Counted from the first letter of the stretch, positions 54,015 through 63,281 are shown. The stretch is 64,000 nt of DNA from Paraburkholderia hiiakae (GCF_904848665.1 NZ_CAJHCQ010000015.1:149508-213507), one strand, 5' to 3'. Notes: generated by a model from the sequence alone, not told the origin. Program-made: numbers and translations.

Positions 54015-54308
54015 GGCGGGCACACCTGTCGCGCGATCACATCGCCTGGCGCGATGACTGCGGGTCGCCCTGATTGTGCCGCAGCGGAGCCGGATTGTGC
54101 CGGCCGATTCATGAGCGCTTGCGCCGCCTGCTGCGTTTCTTGCAAAGGGGTAGGCGTAAGCAACACACTAGATAGAGACAGCGCGAGCGGCGACGGCGTT
54201 ACATCGACCGATTGAATCCACAGTCCGTAAGCAGCCAGCCCGTTCGCGACGACGAACGCATATCGGTAGTCGGGCCCACGCATCTCTGCAAGAGGCTGCC
54301 ATCACCAT

Positions 54309-54326
54309 ATTGGACCTAAGTCCTAT
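54309..54326 (+). promoter_or_regulatory. Variant promoter element, copy G
   Basis: ATTGGACCTAAGTCCTAT (54309-54326): ATTG to TAT is 15 nt, with GGACC/GTCC arms. It lies in the 690-bp gap 54015-54705, where I see no credible gene; short open frames there look like chance. The next gene on the strand is the SYLF protein, 380 bp on. Confidence 0.5.
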
Positions 54327-54705
54327 TGCGCAACGCGCGAGTCTGCCGAATATTGTTGGCACGATGACGAACGGGGAGCCCGGCCGGACTGGATTGATCG
54401 ATATCGCTGCATCGCCAGACGAAGAGACTTCGCCTGGCTTTGGCTCAATTTTCACCTCCACTGGCGGCGCCATAATCATTGCCTCATTTTCCGGCCGCAT
54501 ACGTCGAGGCGATTGAGCCGCCTGCAATAACTGGCCTCTCGACCTGCTCCATCCGTTTGCTTCGCATGACTCGTTTCTCGACGAAAATAACGAGTAGGCT
54601 TCGCTCTGTCACGCCCTCAACATAGCCAACGCATTGACTGCATGCGCCACGCCGGATAATTACCACAGGAAGTGAATTCGACCGTAACCCTTGATGGAGG
54701 TGATG

Positions 54706-55293
54706 ATGCGCAGACGTTCTGTTCTGAAGACAGGTGCCGCGACGCTAACGATCGTGGGGCTGTCGCTAACCAGATTCCCGGCGACGATGACTGAGGCCGT
54801 TGCCGCAGAGTCCGATGCGGCGAAGCGTCACGAAATCGACGCCAAGGTCAACGCGACATTGTCTCGGCTGTACGAGACAGTCAAAGGCTCAAAAGAACTT
54901 GTCGCCAAAGCGAATGGCGTACTCGTATTCCCGGCTGTGATCAAGGCTGGCTTCGTCGCTGGGGGGGAATACGGTCAAGGCGCTTTGCGGGTAGGCGGGA
55001 AAACGGTCGGCTACTACAGCACGGCGGCGGGCTCATTCGGCTTGCAGGCAGGTGCGCAATCCAAGGCTGTCATCTTCCTCTTCATGACGCATGATTCGCT
55101 TACTAGCTTCCGCAACTCGAAAGGCTGGTCGGTTGGTGGCGAAGGATCGGTTGCGCTGTTGAAGGTTGGAGCGAACGGCCAGATCGACACGACAACGGCT
55201 ACCGCGCCGGTTCAAGCCATTGTGATGACCAACGCCGGACTGATGGGTGATGTGTCGCTGTCTGGCGCCAAGATTTCCCGACTGAAAATCTGA
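54706..55293 (+). CDS. SYLF/Ysc84-type lipid-binding protein, Tat signal (paralogue 1)
   Basis: A 195-residue exported protein. Start at 54706 (MRRRSVLKTGAATLTIVGLSL), five bases after GGAGG, giving a twin-arginine-type signal. The mature domain (EIDAKVNATLSRLYETVKGSKELVAKANGVLVFPAVIKAGFVAGGEYGQGALRVGGKTVGYYSTAAGSFGLQAGAQSKAVIFLFMT) is the SYLF fold, which binds phosphoinositides/phospholipids in eukaryotic members; bacterial roles are in envelope stress. A paralogue is at 62694-63281 with the same core. Confidence 0.88.
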   Translation: MRRRSVLKTGAATLTIVGLSLTRFPATMTEAVAAESDAAKRHEIDAKVNATLSRLYETVKGSKELVAKANGVLVFPAVIKAGFVAGGEYGQGALRVGGKTVGYYSTAAGSFGLQAGAQSKAVIFLFMTHDSLTSFRNSKGWSVGGEGSVALLKVGANGQIDTTTATAPVQAIVMTNAGLMGDVSLSGAKISRLKI

Positions 55294-55574
55294 AGTCGCT
55301 CTCGCTAGCGTATTCGGCCATCGCCAGAAGAAAGCGCGACGATTGACTGCGTTCGCAGAAAAAATCAGCCGGTGAACCGTGACGCCATCACGAAGGGCCC
55401 GTTTGACCCGTAGAAGCGGTCCTTGAGGTCGCAACTGCCCGTGCGGCTGGATCGGGTCGAGACGACCCGTCCGTTTTCACCCAAGGGCGACGTTCGTTCG
55501 AACTGAGCACCGTCTCCTCCGTGAATATGAGTTCAGGCCGCCGCCGCGGGCTCTTTTTCGACTACTGACTGTAG

Positions 55575-55589
55575 ACGTCTGCCAGACGT
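55575..55589. promoter_or_regulatory. Palindrome upstream of the K+ channel gene
   Basis: ACGTCTG-C-CAGACGT, a perfect 15-bp palindrome 98 bp before the channel start codon. Its left flank GTAGACGTCTGC also occurs at 49192-49203, upstream of DUF3141. No gene in 55294-55686. Confidence 0.35.
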
Positions 55590-55686
55590 AGGCGGGAGCG
55601 GCGGGGTGCGCTACCGCCTTATACTCCCGTCACACGCGGCTCGGGCTGCCTCGCTGCGACATACGCGAACCAGGGGAGAGATCACC

Positions 55687-56376
55687 ATGGCCATCCGTAC
55701 CACGCGCGAAGCGCTGTCTCGCATTTTCTACCAGCGCTGCTTCTGGCTGTTTGTCGTGCTGGTCACGCTCATCGGTGCGGTATCGTTTGTCCCCCCGAGC
55801 GACAGCGGCCGCCTCGTCCTGAACGTTGTAAATATGTTCCTCGTAATAGCGACCGTGGCAGCAGTCGGCCGTACGACCCTGCCGTTCGTGATCGTGCTGT
55901 TACTCGCCATTCCGGCCATGTGGTTCCAGTACCTCGGCCTGTGGCACGACGACGAGACGAGCCTTGCCATATCCTGGATGTTCAGCGCCTCACTCTACTT
56001 CATCACGGTTGCGTATCTGCTCCGCTACGTTTTCCAGCCGAGGATCATGACGGCGGATAAGCTGTTTGGCGCCGCAGCGGCGTATCTGTTGATCGGTGAC
56101 CTCTGGGCGTACATCTACGCGATCATCGGATTCTTCTATCCGCAGTCGTACATGATCGTCGGGCAGCCGGGTCGGCTCGTTTATGCCGACGCGCTTTACT
56201 TCAGCGTAACCGTGCTCACGAGCACCGGCTTCGGCGACATCACGCCACTCACGCGCCCGGCACGCGGCATGTGCATGATGGAACAGATCACCGGCAGTTT
56301 GTTCGTCGCGATCCTGATCGCCCGCCTCGCCGGCGTTTACCCTCCGCGAGAGAGCTATACCGACGACAAATCTTAG
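55687..56376 (+). CDS. Two-helix potassium channel family protein
   Basis: A 229-residue membrane protein. Helices at about 19-37, 44-62, 65-82, 95-112 and 124-144, then a pore module: P-loop with selectivity filter LTSTGFGDITPL (K+-type TxGFGD) and a final helix (QITGSLFVAILIARLAGV). GGGGAGAGATCACC precedes ATG 55687. It resembles the small bacterial ion-channel proteins in Burkholderia stress loci. Voltage or ligand gating is not evident. Confidence 0.88.
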   Translation: MAIRTTREALSRIFYQRCFWLFVVLVTLIGAVSFVPPSDSGRLVLNVVNMFLVIATVAAVGRTTLPFVIVLLLAIPAMWFQYLGLWHDDETSLAISWMFSASLYFITVAYLLRYVFQPRIMTADKLFGAAAAYLLIGDLWAYIYAIIGFFYPQSYMIVGQPGRLVYADALYFSVTVLTSTGFGDITPLTRPARGMCMMEQITGSLFVAILIARLAGVYPPRESYTDDKS

Positions 56377-56472
56377 GAAGTCAGGAAGCTTCGTCGTGTC
56401 AGTGTGACCGCGGGCGATATGCGTGGACTCGACGGCCAACTAGACTGATTGAAGGGCAGTTGTACTTCGATT

Positions 56473-56625
56473 GTGTTGAAAAACTCTGCGGACAAGCGTT
56501 CAGTGAGGTTTTCAGGTGTCCTTTTTTACCCCTAGCCGACGCTCATGAGCGGTTTGTGGGGCGATCTGAGAGGTCGGTTTTTCGCGAGCAGGACCTGCTG
56601 CGCAGCGAAGAGTGTTTTTCAACAC
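56473..56625. mobile_element. MITE-like element with 12-bp perfect inverted repeats
   Basis: GTGTTGAAAAAC (56473-56484) is repeated inverted as GTTTTTCAACAC (56614-56625), enclosing about 130 bp without a gene. Flanking bases do not show a clear target duplication. Such short, gene-free units with terminal repeats are typically non-autonomous transposon derivatives. The rest of the 718-bp gap 56377-57094 shows no gene that I can support. Confidence 0.45.
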
Positions 56626-57094
56626 TATCCTTCGCAAGCGCCTGGTTCGTCTGCGCCGGCTTGCGAATGTCAGCGGTGGAACGCGCAGTTGTCCCACAGC
56701 CCACGATCACCGACCGTCGGCTATGGCCGAATCGTGTGCGTAGCTCGTACGTCAGGTTCCGGAGTCCTGCCGCCGTTCTACTGGCAGGATTCCGCGCTTG
56801 CTCAAGACAGATGGTGGCCACTTTCAGGCGGCCGTTCGCAAAGTCACCAGACGTCTCAAAGATGTCACTGTGGGGAGGGTGGCGATTTGGCCGCGACCGA
56901 AAGCCCTCGCATCGCGGAAAGTCGCCAGCGAGGCGGCGGGACGATGGTAATGGAGGCGGCCCCGTCAGCTACTCTGAATGGCGTTCTACCAAGCTAACCG
57001 AGCCGGTTGAGAAGGGGTAGCATTGGAGCGTTCCCGAACGCCAGGCTCCTTCGCGCCTGAGCATGTAACGTCCTCCTGATAAGGAGATCTCGCC

Positions 57095-57451
57095 ATGATC
57101 CTGTATCACACCGAGCCGGACTCCCCAGTCATCGAAATCCATGTGGAAGGCAAGATTACCGATTACGATCTGCGCGAAGCCATTGAGCGTATGCGTGGCG
57201 ATCTCGAACTGAACGGCAAGACCCGCGTGCTCGAACTTATCGAGCATTTCACGGGTATCGAGCCGAAGGCGCTGTGGACCGATATAACGCTCGGCGTTTC
57301 GGTGGCCCGCAAGGTCACGCGCGCCGCCGTGGTGGCCGATGCGGGTTGGCTTCGTGCCTCGATGCATCTGGCTCGATTCTTTACGAAGGCCGAAGTCAAG
57401 GCGTTCCGCGTCAACGAGCTGGAGCAGGCGCGCATCTGGATCAAAACCTGA
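57095..57451 (+). CDS. STAS/SEC14-like (SpoIIAA-type) protein
   Basis: A 118-residue soluble protein: MILYHTEPDSPVIEIHVEGKITDYDLREAIERM, then VLELIEHFTGIEPKALWTDI, then ADAGWLRASMHLARFFTKAEVKAF and ending ELEQARIWIKT. This fits the STAS/SEC14-like (PF11964-type) domain found in many bacterial stress-related loci. A role in anti-sigma-factor-like signalling is not shown. GATAAGGAGATCTCGCC precedes the ATG, so the start is secure. Monocistronic. Confidence 0.85.
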   Translation: MILYHTEPDSPVIEIHVEGKITDYDLREAIERMRGDLELNGKTRVLELIEHFTGIEPKALWTDITLGVSVARKVTRAAVVADAGWLRASMHLARFFTKAEVKAFRVNELEQARIWIKT

Positions 57452-57652
57452 GCGCCGCCCGGTGAATCTCGTGGCAGTCCGGCTGCCCATCAGACGCCGT
57501 GCGCCTCTAACCGACCTGCCGGAGCCATTCGTCCGTTGCTAGCGAACGTCTCATAAGATTTTATAAGCAGTCCGATCTGAATCGGTAGTTTCGGCCTGTC
57601 ACATCCCACGTCACCAAGAGCAGGGTGTATCAGCCCCGCCAGTCACCCGGCC

Positions 57653-58729
57653 TTAACGATGGTGGTGGATTGGATGGTCAAGAAAGAAACGCAGCATTTC
57701 GGCGCTCGCGTTGGGACCGGCGGGGTCCGTGTAGCTCCCGCGTGCGTCACCACCCGCCCATGCGTGGGGGGCGCCGTGTACGGTCCATAACTCAGCCTCT
57801 ACACCCTCACCGGAAAGCAGACGCGTCACCGTCCAGTCGCGTAGTCCGCTGCCGGGGCCACGCGTCTCACGGCTGCGTTGCGTCGGCATCCCGAACGCTC
57901 GCACGATTCGGGCGGCGTTCGCCACATCGACAGTCCCGTCGGCGTCACCATGAAAGACGATGAGTGGCCGCTGCGGCGACTCCAAAGTAAGAGTCTGTGA
58001 CGGGTTGCCTCCTTTCATTGCCGCGAGTGCAGAGGGCAAATCGTGTGCGCATCGGGCTGGCAGACCGGAGTGTATGCCCGCGGCCGCATACAGTTCGGGA
58101 TACTGATCGACCAAGACTGCTGCCATCGCGCCTCCAGCGGACATTCCTGCAATGTAGACGCGCGCAGGGTCGACAGGGTGTCTCGCGATGATTTCGCGCG
58201 TGATGCCAGCGATCAACGAAGGCTCGCCGCACTCGCGCCGCTGGTCGCCGGGCTTGAACCAGTTCCAGCATTTCGACGGATTGGCCTGTCGCGGCTGCAT
58301 CGGATAGGCAACGAGGCATCGGTGCTGGTCGGCTAGGCTGTTCATCTGTGTACCGGCTGCGAAATCGTCAGCGCTCTGCGTGCAGCCGTGCAGCATGACG
58401 ATCAGGGGCATGGGTTCGCTGGTGGCTGTCGCCGGCACGTAGAGCCGGTATTGACGACGACCGGCGGCATTCGAGTAGGTGAGCGTATCGAAATGGCTGC
58501 GGTCCTCCGCATCGAGACTTACCTTGGACCGGAGTGGCAGGGGAGCTTGCGCCCTTTTCGCAGTGGGAGGAAGGGTGCGCGCTTGCGCCTCTGCTCCACC
58601 GGCCGCGGGACGGGATGGATCGCCGCGCAGCGCACGCTGTATGACTTCGGTTGCCGCGGTGGGACCGCGCGTACGCAATACCATCATCGCTTCGCGCATC
58701 GAATTCAAAAAGCCTTCGCTCGGTTTCAT
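57653..58729 (-). CDS. PHB-depolymerase-family esterase
   Basis: A 358-residue alpha/beta-hydrolase of the LpqC/PHB-depolymerase-type esterase family. After an N-terminal MKPSEGFLNSMREAMMVL helix region, the catalytic domain shows PLIVMLHGCTQSADDFAAGTQMN, the serine box YIAGMSAGGAMAA (catalytic Ser), an acid segment in VFHGDADGTVDVANA, and His in HGAPHAWAGG. There is no signal peptide, so it would be cytoplasmic. It follows a CopG-type gene by 32 bp on the same strand and may share its transcript. Confidence 0.88.
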   Translation of the reverse strand: MKPSEGFLNSMREAMMVLRTRGPTAATEVIQRALRGDPSRPAAGGAEAQARTLPPTAKRAQAPLPLRSKVSLDAEDRSHFDTLTYSNAAGRRQYRLYVPATATSEPMPLIVMLHGCTQSADDFAAGTQMNSLADQHRCLVAYPMQPRQANPSKCWNWFKPGDQRRECGEPSLIAGITREIIARHPVDPARVYIAGMSAGGAMAAVLVDQYPELYAAAGIHSGLPARCAHDLPSALAAMKGGNPSQTLTLESPQRPLIVFHGDADGTVDVANAARIVRAFGMPTQRSRETRGPGSGLRDWTVTRLLSGEGVEAELWTVHGAPHAWAGGDARGSYTDPAGPNASAEMLRFFLDHPIHHHR

Positions 58730-58761
58730 GACTTGTCCGGTGGTTGCCCGGGTCCGTATGG

Positions 58762-59187
58762 CTAGCGGATCCGGTTGGCGAGTGCAGCCTTGACGGCCGC
58801 AGGGGCGTGGAAGGCTCCCAGCACCACGACACTTTCGATTGTCGCGAGCGCGAGATCGGGTGAAACGTCATCGGCTATGCTCGCCAGCCCCAACACCTGA
58901 ATGTTGAGGCGCTCGTGCGCCGCGCGTATGGCCTCCAGATCGTCACGGGAAAAGTGCCGCATCCCGAGCACGAGCGCGCGGCGCTCGATGGTTTCCCGCA
59001 TGGCTGTTGCATGCACCGCGAGCTGATTGCGGATCGCTGTTCGAATGAGGTCCGTTCGGTTTGAATAGAAACCCTCTTCAACCAGCAGATCGATTTGCCC
59101 GAGATCGACGGGGCCAAGATTGATCGTGATCTTTTCCGATTCGCCGCCTCTGGAACGGGGAAGAGCACGCGGCGCGGTGTTTTTCAT
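58762..59187 (-). CDS. CopG/RHH-type regulator-like protein
   Basis: A 141-residue protein. Residues 17-55 (EKITINLGPVDLGQIDLLVEEGFYSNRTDLIRTAIRNQL) form a ribbon-helix-helix DNA-binding domain. The C-terminal half (ETIERRALVLGMRHFSRDDLEAIRAAHERLNIQVLGLASIADDVSPDLALATIESVVVLGAFHAPAAVKAAL) is a further conserved region of this small family. ATG 59187 with AAGGGATGGAAA upstream. It lies just upstream of the esterase gene on the same strand, so it is probably its regulator or partner. The rest, 59188-59610, holds no convincing gene. Confidence 0.78.
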   Translation of the reverse strand: MKNTAPRALPRSRGGESEKITINLGPVDLGQIDLLVEEGFYSNRTDLIRTAIRNQLAVHATAMRETIERRALVLGMRHFSRDDLEAIRAAHERLNIQVLGLASIADDVSPDLALATIESVVVLGAFHAPAAVKAALANRIR

Positions 59188-59610
59188 TTTCCATCCCTTG
59201 ACCATCCACATAGATGGTTATAGGCGTCTATTCGCTGCGCCGCAACATGGAAATTGAGGGCATGAGTGTGATACTCGATCGTCGTGAGCGTGAGGGGCAG
59301 CAGCGAGTTCGGGCATACCGATGGCCGTGCCTGGCACGCTGAGGATGATGTACGGGATAAGCGCCCGGCATCACGTCAACCTCAGACAGGCCAACGATCT
59401 CAGGGGATGAGATAGATCCAGCGGCGAGAGGATGGCCTGTTGCCAATCGGTACGTGCGGTGCCTTCGAGGAAAGCAGTGTTGACGATGCTGGGCACACGA
59501 TGCGAAATATTGCGTCGAACATGTCCGCTGACGTGTGAACGAGCTCAACGTGGATTTCGCAGCCGCAGTATTGAATTGTTCTTTACACAGTCACACCAAT
59601 GCGATTGGGT

Positions 59611-59877
59611 TTAGGCGGGTAAATAGCGCTCGCAAGACCGGAGTAAACCTTCGGCATGCTCGCGACCTCGCTCGACCGCTTCCTTTCGGTCCGGGTATCC
59701 CTCCTTTTCAACTGAGCGGAAGTGATGCGCGCCCGAAAATGTCCGCTTGCCACCACCGGGGACAATTTCGCCCCAAAATCCGAAGATCTCCGATTCGCCC
59801 GGAGGAAGTCCGATGCCGCGATTGATGACGAACACGTCGACGTAGACGTCGAATAGACCGATCGAGAAACAGGCCAT
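59611..59877 (-). CDS. Small hypothetical protein
   Basis: An 88-residue protein (MACFSIGLFDVYVDVFVIN..., ending ...RSCERYLPA). No membrane segment or known domain. ATG with GGAG upstream (CTGAACGGAGTCGG), and a composition unlike random sequence, support it as real. Family not recognised. Confidence 0.6.
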   Translation of the reverse strand: MACFSIGLFDVYVDVFVINRGIGLPPGESEIFGFWGEIVPGGGKRTFSGAHHFRSVEKEGYPDRKEAVERGREHAEGLLRSCERYLPA

Positions 59878-60551
59878 GACCGACTCCGTTCAGTATGCGA
59901 CCCTACCCAGGCGGTTTTGAGCGACCCAGCCGATTGCGGGCACGATCTTCAGGTTGATTCCGTGGTGCCGGGTGCTCCGGCGGTAGAGCGCAGCGCTGTG
60001 TTAGCCGCGACCAGCAGCCCCGCATCGTGTGCGTGTAGAACCATGTCGACTGCGTTGAATGCATGTAACAGATCTTTCTGACCGGACTCCCAGCGCTAAT
60101 AATGTCGCTTCGGCTGTGTGGTTCTTCGCGCTACGGTCGTTGTCCCTGTGATGTTGTCTGGCCATACCCCCTCCAATCTGAGTGAGTTCCCGAAGTATGC
60201 ATCGACCGTACTGACCGGAATGGGCCGGCCTGACAGGGATACAATGAGGTGGATCTGTGTGGCAGTCGGTACGGCATCGGACGGTGCTGTTATCGTCTGC
60301 GCCGCTATCGTCGCGTGTCAGCATCGCCACTGGATCGCGATGAGACCGCTGGCTGTGCGGCAGCGTGCCCTGCAGCACGCAATGTGCCTCCTATAGTTTG
60401 AGAAGCAGCGAGGTGGGCCATGCATATCGCGGCGGCACACCAATGGGCGGCTTGGCTTCGGTCGCTTCACAGTATTTTCTGAAACCGGGAACGATCACGC
60501 GATACGCCCTTTGGGGACGCGGGTCCCCGTACGGATACCCTGGAGCAGGAC
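59878..60551. promoter_or_regulatory. Gene-free stretch ending in inverted repeat before the Crp/Fnr gene
   Basis: No gene is supported in these 674 bp. Near the end, GGGGAC-GCGG-GTCCCC (60513-60528) is an inverted repeat 24 bp before the Crp/Fnr start codon, a plausible autoregulatory operator. CCTCCTAT at 60387-60394 may be a weak further copy of the TCCTAT element. Confidence 0.35.
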
Positions 60552-61271
60552 ATGACGGACGAACAGTGGTTGAGCGGAAATCACTTGCTCTCGGTCCTTC
60601 CTGCTGCCGAGTGGGAACGTCTCTCCCCACATCTGTTGAGCGTGGACATGCCACTGGGGCAGGTCGTCTACGAATCGGGTGACACGCTCAGCCACGTCTA
60701 TTTCCCGACGACGTCGATCGTCTCCCTGCTGTACGTAATGGAAAACGGCGCATCGGGGGAAATTGCCATCGTGGGCAACGAAGGGATTGTCGGCATCGCC
60801 ATTTTCATGGGAGGCGAGACGACACCAAGTCGCGCGGTCGTCCAGAGCGCGGGCAAGGCGTTCCGTCTCGACACCCGCGTGCTCAAGGAGGAGTTTAATC
60901 GTGCCGGTCCCATGCAACGGCTGCTGCTGCGATATACCCAGGCACTTATCACGCAGATGGCACAGACCGCTGTGTGCAACCGCCATCATTCAATCGACCA
61001 GCAGTTGTGCCGCTGGCTGCTGTTGAGCCTCGACCGCCTTGCGACCAACGAACTGAAAATGACCCAGGAGCTGATTGCCAACATGCTGGGCGTACGCAGG
61101 CCAGGTGTCACCGAAGCGGCGATGAAGCTTCAGGAAGCCGGGCTGATCCGCTACAGCTACGGCCACATAGAAGTACTGGATCGGCCCGGGCTGGAAAAGC
61201 GCGTCTGCGAGTGTTACAGCGTGGTGAAGCGTGAATTCGATCGTTTGCTGCCCGATCTGAAGGCGCTGTGA
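60552..61271 (+). CDS. Crp/Fnr-family transcriptional regulator
   Basis: A 239-residue regulator. The cyclic-nucleotide-binding-type fold spans about 10-135 (LPAAEWERLSPHLLSVDMPLGQVVYESGDTLSHVYFPTTSIVSLLY), and a winged helix at about 165-225 (LKMTQELIANMLGVRRPGVTEAAMKLQEAGLIRYSYGHIEVLD). The FNR-type N-terminal cysteine cluster is absent, so it is not an oxygen-sensing FNR by sequence. GGAGCAGGAC precedes the ATG and an inverted repeat sits just upstream. Its targets may include the surrounding stress-type genes (inference). Confidence 0.9.
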   Translation: MTDEQWLSGNHLLSVLPAAEWERLSPHLLSVDMPLGQVVYESGDTLSHVYFPTTSIVSLLYVMENGASGEIAIVGNEGIVGIAIFMGGETTPSRAVVQSAGKAFRLDTRVLKEEFNRAGPMQRLLLRYTQALITQMAQTAVCNRHHSIDQQLCRWLLLSLDRLATNELKMTQELIANMLGVRRPGVTEAAMKLQEAGLIRYSYGHIEVLDRPGLEKRVCECYSVVKREFDRLLPDLKAL

Positions 61272-61364
61272 TGGGCGTGCCGCCACTAGCGCCTCACGGT
61301 AGCGGCTCTCGCGCCTTTTGTAGCAGGGCACTTCTCCGCATCGAGATGCAGTAATTGTCCAATG

Positions 61365-61636
61365 CCGTACAGACGTGTGTCCCGATTTGCGAAATCATTG
61401 ACTCACGGCCGACGCATAGTATGCCCTGCCGGGGCAACAGCGATGTGAGCCACGCAGCCGCGACACGGTGGATACGCAATGCGCCGCAGAACGGCAGCTT
61501 GAGCGTGACCGGCGGTCGACAACGGTGTCAGCCCATCACGGATGCAACGAAATTTTGATCAATGCCGGAACTCAATCAGGGCCGGCAGTCCGTCCTGAAA
61601 GGCGGAAACGGGAAGCCGGCGAAGCGTCGGCTTTTT
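61365..61636 (+). ncRNA. Possible small RNA with intrinsic terminator
   Basis: This 490-bp gap (61272-61760) holds no gene. CCGTACAGACGTG at 61365 recurs at 63437 (GTCC four bases before it in both), suggesting a promoter or operator. At the end AAGCCG (61613-61618) pairs with CGGCTT (61628-61633) followed by T-run, an intrinsic terminator about 340 bp after the Crp/Fnr stop, too far to be certain for that gene. A small RNA is one reading; low confidence. Confidence 0.25.
61613..61636 (+). terminator. Intrinsic terminator
   Basis: AAGCCG-GCGAAGCGT-CGGCTTTTT hairpin with T-tract, on the plus strand. Its gene may be the Crp/Fnr gene or a small RNA upstream. Confidence 0.6.
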
Positions 61637-61760
61637 CATGAAAGATAGTGGAATACTGCTCGCAGCGACGGTATCCACGCGATGGAGACCACCAGGCTCG
61701 GCCCGCTAGCGCAGACTAGCGGGCACGCAGCTGGGCATGCAGCGGGGCCATGCAGCGCGC

Positions 61761-62630
61761 TCATTCGTAGCGTGGCTGGCGGGGTCCCGCCTGGCTGTCC
61801 CGCGGATCGGCGTCCGGTTTGCCTTCGAGGCGGCCGGACAGCGGGAGTGGCCCAGCTTCCGACCAATATCCTTCGCGGTTGTAAAACTCGTGTAGCGCCA
61901 CCTCGTAGCTTCGATGAACCGGTATCGCGTCGTCGTAGGCCGGGCTACGCTGGATCGTATCGCGCGTGAGTGAGGTCGACACGGTCGCGGCGAACCAGTC
62001 GACGAGTTCGATCCAGCGCGTAGCGATCAGAACGTCCTTTCCGCCGGGCCACCAGTTGCGCGTGTCGACTTTCAGATAGCGCAGAGCCCACGCGCGGTCG
62101 TCAAAGATGAAACCCGAAACGTGGCCGATCGTCCCGTCTATCGTTTCGATGTGATAGCCCTTGACCTCGTCTGTGCTGCGTAGATGGACGTCCGGCAAGG
62201 CACGGTTTACGTGCGGGATGAGGTGTGGTGGCGGGGCGGGTGCCGCGAGCCCCTGCGCTGCCGGATCGAACGCGGGCCAGGCCCCCATTCCCCACAGATT
62301 CGGTCCACCCCAATACGTCGGATAGCTGTAGTAACGCAGGTACTCGATCTCGTGCTGGCGCGATACCGGCTTGTGTGCGTCGAGCGTCGGGCTGTCACGC
62401 ACCTGTTGCCGCGTCAGCTTCACGTAGACTGTACTGGATGACCAGTCCACGTGTTTGAGCGAGTAAGGCGAAACGAGCACCTGTCTGTCATGGAGCCAGT
62501 TTCCGGTCTCGACTACGAGGTAACGAATGCCCCATGTCTCATCGTCGAAATAGACCTGATTGATGCTGCCGATCTCACCGTCCGAAGCACGGACGTCGCA
62601 TCCGTGCAGATCCTTTATGCTTCGCAACAT
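61761..62630 (-). CDS. Protein with two PRC-barrel domains
   Basis: A 289-residue protein with two similar PRC-barrel halves. Residues about 1-70 are MLRSIKDLHGCDVRASDGEIGSINQVYFDDETWGIRYLVVETGNWLHDRQVLVSPYSLK, and about 150-230 are LRSTDEVKGYHIETIDGTIGHVSGFIFDDRAWALRYLKVDTRNWWPGGKDVLIATRWIE, joined by a Trp/Pro/Tyr-rich linker. PRC barrels are found in photosynthetic reaction-centre H subunits and RimM-like proteins; in Burkholderia stress loci this type has no known function. It is well conserved in its two halves, which shows internal duplication. GGAGGCGTC precedes the ATG. Confidence 0.88.
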   Translation of the reverse strand: MLRSIKDLHGCDVRASDGEIGSINQVYFDDETWGIRYLVVETGNWLHDRQVLVSPYSLKHVDWSSSTVYVKLTRQQVRDSPTLDAHKPVSRQHEIEYLRYYSYPTYWGGPNLWGMGAWPAFDPAAQGLAAPAPPPHLIPHVNRALPDVHLRSTDEVKGYHIETIDGTIGHVSGFIFDDRAWALRYLKVDTRNWWPGGKDVLIATRWIELVDWFAATVSTSLTRDTIQRSPAYDDAIPVHRSYEVALHEFYNREGYWSEAGPLPLSGRLEGKPDADPRDSQAGPRQPRYE

Positions 62631-62693
62631 GACGCCTCCATGATGTCAAAACCGGCGCAGCAATGGCATTCGAAGCGCCGGCCGCCGCATCAA

Positions 62694-63281
62694 TCAGAGT
62701 GAATTGAGCCGCGTGACCTTGGTGCCTTCGAGCGATGCACCGGCCATCAGGCCGGTGTTCGTCAGCACGAACGCTTCGACCTGGCCGGTCGCGGTGCTCG
62801 TGTCAACGTTGCCGTTTGCGCCTACCTTCAGGACAGCGACAGAGGCATCTCCGCCCGCGGACCAACCATCCGTGCTGCGAAACCGCCTGAGCGATTCATC
62901 GGTCATGAACAGGAAGACGATTGCACGCGACTGGGCGCCGATCTGCCAGCCGACTGATCCGGTCGCCGTGCTGTAGTAGCCGACCGTATGACCATTCACG
63001 CGCAGTGATCCTTCGCCATACTGACCTCCGACCACGAAGCCCGCGTCGATCACGGACGGGAATATCAGCACGCCTTTCGCTTTGGAAACCAGTTCGCGCG
63101 AGCCGGTCGCGTCGTCATAAAGGCGATCGAGAGTCAAGTCGACACCTGCGTCGATGGTTTGACGTTTGTTCATCTGCTGGCTACTGGTGTCCGATGGGCC
63201 GGTGGTGGTGCAGGCGGGAAGCGCCAGCACGAGCGTGAGGGCGAGGCCCGTCGCGCTCAAGATGAATGTTGGTCTACGCAT
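62694..63281 (-). CDS. SYLF/Ysc84-type lipid-binding lipoprotein (paralogue 2)
   Basis: A 195-residue lipoprotein. Start 63281 (MRRPTFILSATGLALTLVLALPACTTTG, lipobox LPAC) with GGAGACCGTC upstream. The SYLF domain (TIDAGVDLTLDRLYDDATGSRELVSKAKGVLIFPSVIDAGFVVGGQYGEGSLRVNGHTVGYYSTATGSVGWQIGAQSRAIVFLFMT) is a clear paralogue of the gene at 54706. One is Tat-exported, the other lipid-anchored. Minus strand, adjacent to the PRC-barrel gene. Confidence 0.9.
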   Translation of the reverse strand: MRRPTFILSATGLALTLVLALPACTTTGPSDTSSQQMNKRQTIDAGVDLTLDRLYDDATGSRELVSKAKGVLIFPSVIDAGFVVGGQYGEGSLRVNGHTVGYYSTATGSVGWQIGAQSRAIVFLFMTDESLRRFRSTDGWSAGGDASVAVLKVGANGNVDTSTATGQVEAFVLTNTGLMAGASLEGTKVTRLNSL

